A program made the translations under genes and the position numbers. The notes beneath the pieces were generated by a model, which saw only the letters and a program-made list of their open reading frames with translations, had not been told where the DNA came from and made no database searches. DNA of 64,000 nt from Cyclaneusma minus (taxonomy: Eukaryota; Ascomycota; Leotiomycetes; Marthamycetales; Marthamycetaceae). The first letter of the stretch is position 1. Every line of letters starts with the position of its first letter. Shown piece by piece: positions 23,555-34,200 of the stretch. The stretch spans positions 774,428 through 838,427 of the forward strand of contig JAKZHN010000011.1 in NCBI GenBank assembly GCA_037179335.1, read 5' to 3'.

Positions 23555-26500
23555 ATGAGTGTCCGTCGAGATGCCCCGGCTGGTACTCCCGCCGACCCTG
23601 CGCTATTGACTCCCACCAGCAGCAACACCCTCAACGTCGCCCCAAACTACAATTCCTCGCCCGACTCGGACTCGCCAGAGTGGCGCCAACACATCCGTCA
23701 GGCCCGCAAACCTTCCCCTGGCCTCGCCGCCCGTCTCAAGGCTCTCGGCTTTGGCAACACCAAACGCTCCGTCTCAACCCCCGCCACAGCTGAGCGAATT
23801 GGCCGCATCCCCGAAGACCAGATCCGCCAGCTCGACGAGAACCACCAAGCGAATTCGATCTCCTACGAGCGCCGCGCGCGCGCCTACAGCGGGGCCAGCA
23901 ACAGACCAGGACTCACCCGTCAGAACACTGGCTTGAGCTTCGCAAGCTTGTCTGAGGAGACCAAATCAGAAGGCGCTCCTACGCCCACGCCGTTGAGTCC
24001 GCGAGAGAACAACATGGCGACGCTGTCTCCAACCCGGGCTTCGCTTGACTCGCACAAATACAGGATGCCGGAACATGACAATACCAATGGCACCAAGGCT
24101 ATGCCTGACACACGGAAGCTACACCTGGAGCGGGAAGTTGAAGAAGTCGAGGTGGCACAGGAGCACGACATTGATGAAACCCCACCACCTCCGCCAAAAG
24201 ACCCCGACCACGAGCCTTCTGTATCGAATGGTGATTCTGAAGAGACGCAGTCATACTTCAATCCTTTTGGCTTGACACGAACTACATCGATCTACACCCT
24301 CTCCAGAGCCTCCTTCGCTAGTCAACTTGCACAACTGACGGCACTGCAGCTACCCGACGCTGCGACCTTGTCCGGAATGGTTGCCGCTATTCCGACCTCA
24401 ACAGATGCGACGAAGGTGTTGATGGGCGCGGCAGGCCAAATTGGAAGCTGGATCGCAAAGGCCTCTGAGGTACTGAACGGTCTAGACGCCGACGACGACG
24501 TAGAATGGGCTGCAATTGGTGGCAGAGAAGGTCTCGAAGAAGTCGACAACTGCGTCAAAAAGTTCGAGAAACTTATCAATGTTTACGTCGGAGCGATCGA
24601 GCAACTACAAGCCCGCGACGATATCAGCAATGTCTCGGGAGCCGATTTACAAACCATCCTCACCCAAGTCGAGAACATACTGCACGAATGGGGGATGATC
24701 AAATTCAATCTGAAGCGGACGAAAGTATCCGTGGAGATGGCATTGGAGTATGAAGAGCTCTGCAATGTGGTGCTCGGCGATATTGGCAGTGAGATGGACA
24801 CCCTGGCTCGACTGATTTTCGAAATGGAGGAGAAGCGACATCAAACCATATCCGATGGCGCAGATGCTTTCGAGCTGGGAGAGATGGAGACGATAGCTGA
24901 AGACACCCCATCTCCTCGAACCAACAGGAACAGCAACCGCCTCAGCGTACCCCCCTTATTCCCCACCTCGCCCAACGCGCCCGTAACACCACCAACCACG
25001 GTTGACGACGGCAGCCTACTAGCCCTCTTCGCACGCATGCAACCCCTCCGCGCATCCCTCGACTTCCTCCCCATGCGTCTCCAAGCCTTCCTCGACAAAG
25101 CTGAAGAAGTGTTCCCCTCCGCCTGCGAAGAAATCGAAGAGCGCCGCCAAGCCCTCGAACAGAAATATCAGAAACTCCAGATGGATGCGGAATCATTACG
25201 AAGAGAACTGGGCGAGGATCGCTGGATAACCGTCTTCACAGGCGCCGGTCGCAAAGCCTCCAAGATGTGCGATTCCTGCGACCGGAGCTTGGAAAAACTG
25301 CATGAAGCACTCGATGCCTCAGCACACTTGACAAACCCGGCTGTAATGGCTAAGAAGATCGAAGCCTATGAGACCAAGAAACAGCACTACGGGCCTGCCA
25401 TCGAGCGCGTGCTGCAAATCATTGCAAGAGGTGTCAAAGACCGTTTAACCGTGAACGGCGAAATCTTACGTCTGCATTCGGAGATTGAAGCGCGATGGGA
25501 AAGCTTGCAGGAGCAGATGAAACAGATGGATGGGATGTTGGAGGAGGCGCAGCATGATCGCCAGGATCAGCAGTTGAGAGATTCGATTTGCAGTTTTGCT
25601 TCGTCTGATCGGACGTCCATGCAAGGCGGAGTCGACACGCCGCAATCGAGCCCTGCCTCGAGCGTTATTTTCAACAAGACTAGCTACAACCACGATACTC
25701 TTCGTACGTCCAAACTACGAAACCCAAACCGCCAATCCTTACTTCCCCAACCCGGCGGTCGAGGGGTGAGCAGCAACTCTAGCAACACTTCTCGGAACAA
25801 CTCCGTGGAAACTATCCGCAGTGCTTCGCGGCGTCCCAACCACCGTCTCTCTATGCTCAGCACCGCATCATCCGATCACTCTTCTCCGCTTTCTGGCCGT
25901 GGCGTGCCCATGCCCAACACCGCCAATTACATTCACCATACTTACAACAACGGTACGTACAGCGCCAACAGCAATTCCTCAACCCCCACCGGCCCATCTT
26001 CGTCTACTGCGAGTATGATCAATCGACCGAGATGGAACTCCTCTGTTAATACCAACGACACTATCCTCGGCCACCACTACGCACCATTCAACCCCTCTTC
26101 TAACTATTCTGCCCGCGCCGGTTCCGAACCACCCGCTGCCCGCTACTCACACTCCCCTGTATCTCCACGAGAAACAGGTTCGAAACTACCAGTCCGCTCC
26201 CCACTTTCTAAGAGTGCTATATCGGCTTCCACGCAGCAGGGCATGAACGCAGCGCGTATGGCGTTCAGAGACCGTCTTGCTGCTGGGGGTCCGGCTCCGG
26301 GACCGTATTCACAATACAATATGAGTATGTCCAGCCCGCCGCAACGTACACTGCGCAGCAAGGCATCGGTTCCTGCCTTCGGGAGCAGGAGAACTGGTGT
26401 GGGAGGGGCGAGGGATGCAGATGGGGGAGTGAAGAGTAGTCCCGCGAGGCCGGCGTCGAGTTTGGCTGCACCGACGCAGGCTTCACAGAATCGGAGTCAG

Positions 26501-26788
26501 AGCAATAATAGGGCGAGTGTTATGGGGATGCGAGGGAGGCAGACGCACAATGCCATACACGGAAGTGGTGCTGTGGTTGGCGCTAGTGGGAGGGAGAGTA
26601 GGGTAAATGGAATGAACGGGAGAGATGCGAGTCGGATGGGACAGAGGGATGAAGTGAATGGAAGGAATGGAAGAGGGAGTGTGAGTTCGAGGAATGTGGA
26701 GAGTAGGGAGGGCATGCGGAGGGGAAGTAGTCAGGTATCTGTGGATTCGAGGGGGAGTGAGAGGCCGAGGTGGAGACTGCCTGCTTGA
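23555..26788 (+). CDS. KAR9: KAR9-like cortical/spindle-positioning protein, about 1077 aa
   Basis: Kar9 family proteins link microtubule plus ends to actin-based transport and orient the mitotic spindle. The product has a disordered Ser/Pro/Asn-rich start and a helical middle (about residues 250-690) with the KAR9-type segments AIEQLQARDD, EWGMIKFNLKRTKVSVEMAL and LHSEIEARWESLQEQMKQMD. The tail of about 380 residues is disordered and Ser/Arg/Gly-rich. The tail contains SKLP in a basic Ser/Pro context (TGSKLPVRSP), which resembles the SxIP motif used to bind EB1/Bim1. I prefer ATG at 23555 (CCAATGAGT context, MSVRRD). An upstream in-frame ATG at 23393 would add 54 low-complexity residues. No intron is evident. 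The family call is from memory of family motifs, so it is fairly sure but not certain. Confidence 0.75.
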   Translation: MSVRRDAPAGTPADPALLTPTSSNTLNVAPNYNSSPDSDSPEWRQHIRQARKPSPGLAARLKALGFGNTKRSVSTPATAERIGRIPEDQIRQLDENHQANSISYERRARAYSGASNRPGLTRQNTGLSFASLSEETKSEGAPTPTPLSPRENNMATLSPTRASLDSHKYRMPEHDNTNGTKAMPDTRKLHLEREVEEVEVAQEHDIDETPPPPPKDPDHEPSVSNGDSEETQSYFNPFGLTRTTSIYTLSRASFASQLAQLTALQLPDAATLSGMVAAIPTSTDATKVLMGAAGQIGSWIAKASEVLNGLDADDDVEWAAIGGREGLEEVDNCVKKFEKLINVYVGAIEQLQARDDISNVSGADLQTILTQVENILHEWGMIKFNLKRTKVSVEMALEYEELCNVVLGDIGSEMDTLARLIFEMEEKRHQTISDGADAFELGEMETIAEDTPSPRTNRNSNRLSVPPLFPTSPNAPVTPPTTVDDGSLLALFARMQPLRASLDFLPMRLQAFLDKAEEVFPSACEEIEERRQALEQKYQKLQMDAESLRRELGEDRWITVFTGAGRKASKMCDSCDRSLEKLHEALDASAHLTNPAVMAKKIEAYETKKQHYGPAIERVLQIIARGVKDRLTVNGEILRLHSEIEARWESLQEQMKQMDGMLEEAQHDRQDQQLRDSICSFASSDRTSMQGGVDTPQSSPASSVIFNKTSYNHDTLRTSKLRNPNRQSLLPQPGGRGVSSNSSNTSRNNSVETIRSASRRPNHRLSMLSTASSDHSSPLSGRGVPMPNTANYIHHTYNNGTYSANSNSSTPTGPSSSTASMINRPRWNSSVNTNDTILGHHYAPFNPSSNYSARAGSEPPAARYSHSPVSPRETGSKLPVRSPLSKSAISASTQQGMNAARMAFRDRLAAGGPAPGPYSQYNMSMSSPPQRTLRSKASVPAFGSRRTGVGGARDADGGVKSSPARPASSLAAPTQASQNRSQSNNRASVMGMRGRQTHNAIHGSGAVVGASGRESRVNGMNGRDASRMGQRDEVNGRNGRGSVSSRNVESREGMRRGSSQVSVDSRGSERPRWRLPA

Positions 26789-28230
26789 TGAGGGAGTGGG
26801 GAGTGAAGTGTTTGAGACTTGCGAGTCTTGATACGGACGACTTGGGCGTATGATGTGCGGGATTTGCATGAGAGGGCGTTTTGTTCTGCGACGGAACCAG
26901 GAACTCGGCCATGGTTCTCCATACCCTCCTTTCTACATGGTCGCACGGCGCATGGAGCATTGTTGCGCCAACCGGCACGGGTATATTGTTTTTTTTCCAA
27001 GGCTTGTCATGGATATTCTCCGAGTCTTTCGTTCCGCATGGTGTATAGCGAGCAAGCGAAACGGAAACGGCGCATTTCAGGGAATCGGACAGGCGCGCGA
27101 GATATCATTGTGGGGAGCGCGGCGTGCTTTTGTCTGGCCTTGTTTGTGGTCCAGACTCTTTCTGGGGCTCTCAGGCCTGCGGGATTCGAGGATGCGATGG
27201 GGAATAGGGCGAGTTGTGGAGTGTTGTAGCGCATGGCAAGAAAGCGAGAACTGTGCGAATTGACGGGAAAGAGCAATGTGCAGATAGCGTCTAGGTAGTA
27301 GCTCGAAATGCGATATCTTGAGAAAGCTATTGTACCCTTGGGTCTTCTTCATGGTGATGTGGGTATGATTATGCAGTGTTTCTTGAGTTCCAGGATGCCT
27401 ATTGGGACACACAGATCCATCAATCCTTTCCGTCTCCCACGAACCCCCTTTCCCACATCCAGCCCCCCACTCCATCCTCTCTCACCGTCATCCCCCACCA
27501 CCCTCTCATCTCCGATCATCTCCGAGCATTCGTATTCTCCTTCAAAAAGCCCAAATTACGGCCTTATCAAATTCTCATTTCGAAGCTACAGAAAACCAGC
27601 TTAGCTGGATTCCTCAAGGTTCTTCTAGTTGCACGTGTTCGTAGGCGCAGCAAGCAACATCGCCTCCCATCCCTCCTACCAGCTGGCGCTGGCTGGTGAA
27701 GGGGGGCGAGAGGCATACAGCCATCGCTGTGCATCAATATTCTATATAAAGTGAATAAAGTGGATAAAGCCCACCGGAAACTCCTTTCTTCAGAAGAATC
27801 TGCAACAGTCCGATCGTTGCTCGAGATGAAGTGTAGGCGAGGACGGGGAAACAGGTAGAACAGGTAGGACGGGGATATCAAAAGACTTACGGATTGTGAA
27901 ATTGTAAAAATTGCTTTTGAGTTCTATAATAAATAATTGGATGTCTTTGGAGAACGGGTTGGTGGGAGGTGGTGCGAGGCTGCGCGGGGCGAGAGAATTT
28001 TTTGGGGGTTGGGGAGAGGTAGATGTGAATGACGGTACCTGGAGAGAACGGTTATGATAGACAGCAGCGAAGGAATTAGGAAGGCGGGCTGGGTGTGGGA
28101 CGATGATTGGCGCTTCAGGGCGGTTTTGCCAAAAACAGGGGGGAAATGCAGTATTCCTAGATATTTGTTTACCCTAGGTATAGGTACTCGTGACTTGGTC
28201 ATTGCTGGCCCTTGTCCTTTGCGCAAACAT
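26789..28230. other. Intergenic, downstream of KAR9
   Basis: Several overlapping short frames occur on both strands (for example 26819-27263, 27308-27699 and 27567-27881), none with convincing protein composition. A TATATAAA on the plus strand at 27743-27750 may be an outlying core element of the next array. Otherwise I see 3' untranslated sequence and pyrimidine-rich tracts. Confidence 0.45.
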
Positions 28231-30216
28231 CCACGTCGCAGCTTGCTTAAGGCCTGCTCCATTTTCGTTTTGGGGATAGAACTTTACGGGAAATGCAGAC
28301 GCTATTTATATTTTTTTAAGAGCTTTGAAGCGAGTGAGAACTGGCTGAGCGGCCTCAGGACTCGATCATGTGATATTTCTCAACCCCTATGCCTGAGAAA
28401 CTCGGCCCGAGGCTGTTTCGCCCCCTTTCTCAGGCCTGTTAGCACCAGCATCGCTTCCAACAGCCAGTATCTAGGTAGGTATAAGCGCCTCACAACCCGC
28501 CTTCTCAATTTCTTTTTTTCAAGACTACAGAACGCCAATCCCAATGATCACCGGTAAGGACGGGGGATTTGAAATAGCAAGAACCTAGCCGAGATATTCT
28601 AGGTTTAGATTATTGTCATTTGAAATAATTCATGGATTTGTTGTTTGGCGAGACTTGTTATGAGCGAGATGGATGACGGGAGCGAGGTGGGACGACAGCA
28701 GCATGCCGATGCAGTGATGGTTGATTGCTAAAAGGATGGGAGTGTTTTGTAGCATGAGTATGTATTTGCTACCTGGAATTTCAATTGGTGATGGAAGGAC
28801 TTTTGGCGCTTGCACAACATGCATTTCCCATCTCTCCTGCCCAGACGATTGGTGTGTTTGAACCAGAAACTACGGGGGGAAGCAGGAGTATTTATAGCCT
28901 TTGCCTCCAATCCTTCTGGTGCTTAAGGGGCTCGATTACATAACACGTGACCTTCTTTCATCCCCTTTCAATTCGCGAACGAGGTCTACCTCGTGACACG
29001 TGATCAAAGCCTGGAAATTTCAGGTACGCGTGACTTTCCATTGCCATCTACATCATATAAACCCCTCGACCAGGCTTCTCAACTTTTCTTTTTCAAATTT
29101 ACAATGCACGGAGAGAATGGTTTAACATGCATGGAAAATGGAGGACAGGGAGATGATGGAGAGATGGTGCAAAATAAGGACATTGAAATATTGTGTCTCA
29201 CTCACAATCTCAAATCCATAACCTCGGACGAGAAACTGTGATTGCGGGGCGGATTTCGGAGTGGGTGGGAACGAGGTAGATAGAATGACAGCAGAAAGCT
29301 GTTACGGCGGCAGCACCCATGGTTGATAGAAACTCGCCTGTTCAATATCAGCCAGCTTATCCAATAATGATTTCGTGAAACCAAGACCGAGTGCAAGAAA
29401 CTTACTCCCTATAGCTCACATCCACTCGTCGAGTAAATGTCTTGACCCTTTCTTGTGCTTGACACTGTACAATTCGAATTGCATGGCTTTGACTCGTGCG
29501 GATGGGAATCTCTGGAGTCAAGTCTGCTGGGATAGCAGCGCTATTTATACCATCTGGATACTCTTAATAAAGGCCTAATTGGAGGGTTGGGCCACGTGAT
29601 ATGTGACGTTTCTTAATCATCCCCTTGAAGTCGAGAATAAGATCCGCCTTATGTCACGTGATCAGGTGATCCGTAAGCGTGACCCTTATGCCTAGGTAGC
29701 TATATAAACGCCTCGACCTAGCTTCTTCAACCTTTTTCTTTAGATCTGCAGCTTAGCTTGATCCTTGTGATGCTGTGGACGATAGGGAGATGATTGGGAC
29801 TTGGGAGATTGGGGGGTTTGGAACACAAGGTTGTGCTTCAAAATTTTCGAACTCATAATGGTACCTAGGCTTATAGTGTCATGGGAGTCTTTGTCGGATT
29901 GTGGCCTGCGGGCCGGCTTTGGGGAGAATGAGAGAGGAATACTGGATAGATTTGACGAGAGCTGGTGGAAATGACGGCAGGAAAAGGTTGTGACAGCAGA
30001 AAGCCGTTACAACGGCAGACAGCGTATTCAACAACGGGTTCCTCAAGCCCTTGCCAATTGTCCAGGAGATAAAAGGATTTCACAGCACTTCCAGGCATTT
30101 TATAATCCTAGTCATCGGTGACCTGGCTATTCCTCGCCCTCGCACGCTATACACGGCATACGTGTGAATACCCAAGATTCTCTTTTTAGAATTTATTCTA
30201 CGGAGGGAAGCATTGC

Positions 30217-30413
30217 TATTTATACTTTTACGAGCTTGGAAGCAGGGCAGGAAAGGCTGGGAGGTCGAAAGACTCGATCACGTGATACGTGACGTTTCTT
30301 CATCCCCTGTCGATTCGAGAACGAGATCTACCTCGTATCACGTGATCAAGGCCTGGAAATTCAAGGTAGGCGTGATCTTCATGCCTAGCTAGCTACCTGG
30401 CTACCTATATAAG
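30217..30413. promoter_or_regulatory. Example array B1 divergent promoter
   Basis: A minus-strand TATAAATA (30217-30224) and a plus-strand TATATAAG (30406-30413) face away from each other across about 180 bp. CACGTG occurs at 30279-30284 and 30339-30344, 60 bp apart, with a further ACGTGAC beside the first. CACGTG is the classic target of fungal bHLH factors of the Cbf1/Pho4 type; which factor acts here is unknown. Confidence 0.55.
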
Positions 30414-32143
30414 AGCCATAGCCTAGCCTTGTAGTTTCTTCTTCAGACCTACCAAGCTGTACGCCACAATGAAAGGATGGGGAGGGTTGGAAAGTTGGAA
30501 AGCGGAGAAAATGCTACATATGACAGTTTTGCAGCACTCAAAATCTCGAAGTCCAGGGATCTGGCGAGACTGGTTATGAGCGAGAGGGATGACGACAGCA
30601 AGTCTTTGCGACAGCAGTATGGAGTAATGACAGCAGCCCCGTTAGTCGACAGCAATTTTCTCAAAACCAAGCCCTTGCCAAATACCGAAAAGATAGGAGC
30701 ATTTTATCGGATTCCTCGATATTTTGTAACCCTAGTCATCGGTGACCTGGCCATTCCTCGCCCTCGCACATTATGCACGTCACAATTCGCCATTGGCCAA
30801 TCTGAGAAGGATTTTTCATTTTGCATTTCTGGAGTAGACTCGACGGGGGGAAGCAGCAATATTTATACTTCTACAGGGGTTGAGGCTGGAAAAGAAGGGG
30901 TTGGTGGAGAAACTCGATCACGTGACGTTTCCTGAATCTTGGTCCTTTTCCACCAGCAAAACGAGATCCGCTTGGGCCTCTGGACATCCTTGGGCACGTC
31001 CGGTATGCGTGACTTCCAATGGCTAGCTATAAAGGCCCCAGGACATCTGCCTTTTCAGTTTCTTCTTCAAACCTAAAAGGGAAGTAACTTCGGGAAACGG
31101 AGAGGATAGGGAGTTTTGGAAGGTCCTGTTAGGGAGCTGAGAAAATGCTATGCTGGGTTAGTATCACTCAAAATTCAGGCATCTGGGAAAGTTTACCATT
31201 CTCTCACTTACGACGATATAGCAAGTCGTTACGGCAGCAGCATGTAGAAACGACAATAGCATGTAGTAACGACAGCAGCCTCCCTATCCAACAGCAATTT
31301 CTCGCAACCATCAACCAAAACTTTTGCCAAAAACCACTAGAACATCACAGCACTCCTACGTGTCTTATGTAGCCAAGTCTGTATGTTTTTGGAGTCACCT
31401 CTGCAGGGGGAAGCAGTGCTATTTATATATCTTCTTTCAAACGTTTTCTGATAATCATGTGATACTCACACATGGTGCTTCTTTATCCCCTTTAATTGAA
31501 TTGAGAGCACAAGATCTGCCGCTTAGGTAATTTCTCAGACCCGGGAACGTGGGCATTATTTCGAGAATTGTAGGTATCTAGGTATATAAACCCCATGGCC
31601 TGCCTTCCCAGTCTCTTTAATCCGAAGACTCCGAACTGGTTCTTACCAAGCGAACGTCGAGACTGGACAATGAAGGGAGTATTCAAAATATCATGATCAG
31701 GAGCTGAAACATGCGGTGTAGTTACTTGTTGAGGTTTCACTCCAAATCCTCGCTTACGACGACAGTATCCCGTTACGACAGCAGCTTGTAGTAACGACAG
31801 CAGCACTACTAAGTACCCATTAACAACGATTTCTTGAAGCCAAGCCCTTGCCAAGTGCCCCCCAAATAAATTGAAAGGCATTACACAGCACTTCTAGATA
31901 TTTATGACTTTACCTACGTATAGTTTATTGACTCTTGTCACTTGCACGAAATGCACATTGTATTGTTGGCAATATCTCAATGCTTGTAATTTTGGAGTCG
32001 ACTTCACGGGGGAAAGTAGGATTATTTATACCTTTCGTTTTCAATCGTTTTCTGATAATCACGTGATACTCACACATGATGTTTCTTCATCCTCTTCAAA
32101 CAAATTAAGAGCACGAGACCCACCTCTCCGTCATTCCTCAAGC

Positions 32144-32859
32144 CAGTGTTTCCGATAGTCCGTCGACCGATTTTTGTTTGGACCGTACTGATACGGTTTG
32201 CCTTTTTAGGAAATAGTCCGGACTAAAGAAATTTAGTTTAAGCTTTTTATTTTTAATTTTAAACCATGGCGAAACGGCGAGACCGTGGTTTGGACTATTA
32301 AGCTATTGCTTGCCAAGGCTTGGCAGGCACGGACTGTTACACAAAGCTATTTAATTAATATTAATTCTAATTTTTAATATTTTTGAATATAATTAACGTA
32401 ATAGTATTTGTAATTGCTTTAGCTATAAATGCATGTATTTTTCTATATTATTATTCAAATTATAAGCCTTTTTAATTTCCAATTTTAAAAATCTTTAATG
32501 CCAAATTAAAATACTGTAAATTAATTGCTGGAATTTGAAATAAATAACTTTTAAAAATAAAAAACTCCATATAAAATCCAGTATTTAAAATTATAAAATT
32601 ATTTTTAATATTTCTAATGCAGATTAATTTTGTATAATTTAATAAAAATAATTAAAAAATCAAGCTAGATTATTATGGCGTAAATATAGCAAAAGCTATT
32701 TTAAGCTATTTTTAGCATGCCAAACCATGGCGACCATGGTAAAATTCTAAAACCGCGGTCTGGACTAAATGAATTTGGTTTTAAGGTTTTTAAATAATTT
32801 CAAACTGTACTAATACGGTTTAGGGCCCAAACCACGGTCTCAGACTATAGGAAACACTG
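32144..32859. mobile_element. Non-autonomous hAT transposon (716 bp), RIP-affected
   Basis: Terminal inverted repeats read CAGTGTTTCCGATAGTC on the left and, as reverse complement of the right end, CAGTGTTTCCTATAGTC. They are flanked by a perfect 8-bp duplication CCTCAAGC at 32136-32143 and 32860-32867. An 8-bp duplication with CAGTG ends is diagnostic of the hAT superfamily. The interior is A+T-rich, has no transposase frame, and carries subterminal palindromic pieces around CCATGG and ACCGTGG. Removing the element restores CCTCAAGCCTGGAAACGTG, which matches the box in the next array unit (near 33527), so it interrupted an array unit. Confidence 0.92.
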
Positions 32860-33890
32860 CCTCAAGCCTGGAAACGTGAGCCTCGCTTCCAATAGAAATA
32901 TATAAGAACCCCATAACCTAGGTAAGGTAGCTCTCAAGTTTCCCGCTCTACCAATCCCAGAACGCACTAAGTCTGCACGCCAGACGAACGTCGGGACCGG
33001 ACAGAAAGGGGAGATAATAGATTTGAAAGGTCGTGATTTGGAGCTGAAAGGTGCGATATTTTGTATTTTAGGTATTACTCGAAGTTCAAGAGTAGGATAA
33101 GAAAATCAGGGGAGACAGTGGGACCGGCTGCTGGTGGTTTGGAATTTGTGGTGGCGGGACACGGCATTAGCGAGGGGAATAATGACAAGAAATTGTTATG
33201 GCAGCAGCCCCCCTATTCAACAGCAATCATGAATTCCTTGAAACTGAGGTTCACCAAATGCCCCAAAAAAGTACAATAGTATGATTTAGTATTTCCAAAA
33301 ACTTATAACTTGGCCACTCCGGGCACTTGAACAACATGCACGTCACATTTTCACATGTCCCATTCGGATATTGCGTTGTGTTTCTGGAGTTGACTTTATT
33401 GGGGAAAGCAGGACTATTTATACAATTTGCTCCTAATCGTTTTCTGGGATTGAGGAATTTGATCACGTGACACGTGATGTGCTTGATCCCGTCCAATCGA
33501 AGGAATGAAATCTGCCTATTGGGTTCTTCTCAAGCCTGGAAATGTGGGGTAAGCGTGACTCCAAGTAGCTAGCCACTATATATGCCCCATGGTCTTGCTC
33601 TTCGATTTTTTTTTCAATCTTAAACGTGAGGGCGAGATGCAATACCTAGTGAAAAGAGAGAGCAGATTTCGAAGAATGGAAAGCTGAAAAATTCTAGGCT
33701 CAGAGTTCAAGGCTATGTATCACACAATTATCTAGAGGTCTGGAGAGACTCGTCATTATCTCTCGCTCATGACGGCAGCTTGTAGTAACGACAGCAGCCC
33801 GCCTATTCGAGTGCAACTTTTTACGACCATCAACTAAAGCCTTTGTCAAAAACGCCACGGACAAATCACAGCACTCCTAAGCATCTTGCT

Positions 33891-33918
33891 TGTCGGTTGT
33901 CGGTTGTCAGTTGTCACC
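33891..33918 (+). repeat. Heptamer repeat TGTCGGT
   Basis: Three adjacent heptamers (TGTCGGT, TGTCGGT, TGTCAGT) are followed by TGTCACC. The repeated TGTC is also the core of the array box, so this could be a local expansion of a binding site or a simple slippage product. Confidence 0.6.
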
Positions 33919-34200
33919 CTACTCATGTATAACTTAGCCACCCCTAGCCCTTACACACAAAATACACCTCGCATCAGAGTTGACTGTATTCCTTGCGGTT
34001 TTGGAGTCGACTCTACGGGGCCAAGCAGTGTTATTTATGTGCTGTAGAAAAAGCGCTGGTTAAGGGGCTCGATCACGTGACATCTCTTAATCCCTTCCAA
34101 TCGAGAGAACGAGACCTATCTGGGCCCCTCCGCAACCCTGGCGCTCCCAGCAGCTACTTAGCTATATAAGGCCCGTGGTCTGGCTTTTTTTTTTCTTTTC

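Larger units (their letters stand above)
28231..34200. repeat. Array B1: nine divergent promoter-like double units
   Basis: Minus-strand TATA boxes (TATTTATA on the plus strand, usually preceded by AGCAGTGC or similar) lie at 28303, 28889, 29542, 30217, 30860, 31420, 32023, 33415 and 34032. Plus-strand TATA boxes (TATATAAA-like) lie at 29056, 29701, 30406, 31028, 31583, 32899, 33577 and 34163. After subtracting the 724-bp hAT insertion the period is about 560-670 bp, twice the period of the other arrays. Between each minus/plus TATA pair are E-box-like CACGTGA sites. Beyond the plus TATA comes CTTCTTCAA-type sequence, then one to three GACAGCA boxes. I see no reading frame that recurs between units. 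I read these as bidirectional promoters of short transcripts. Confidence 0.7.
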
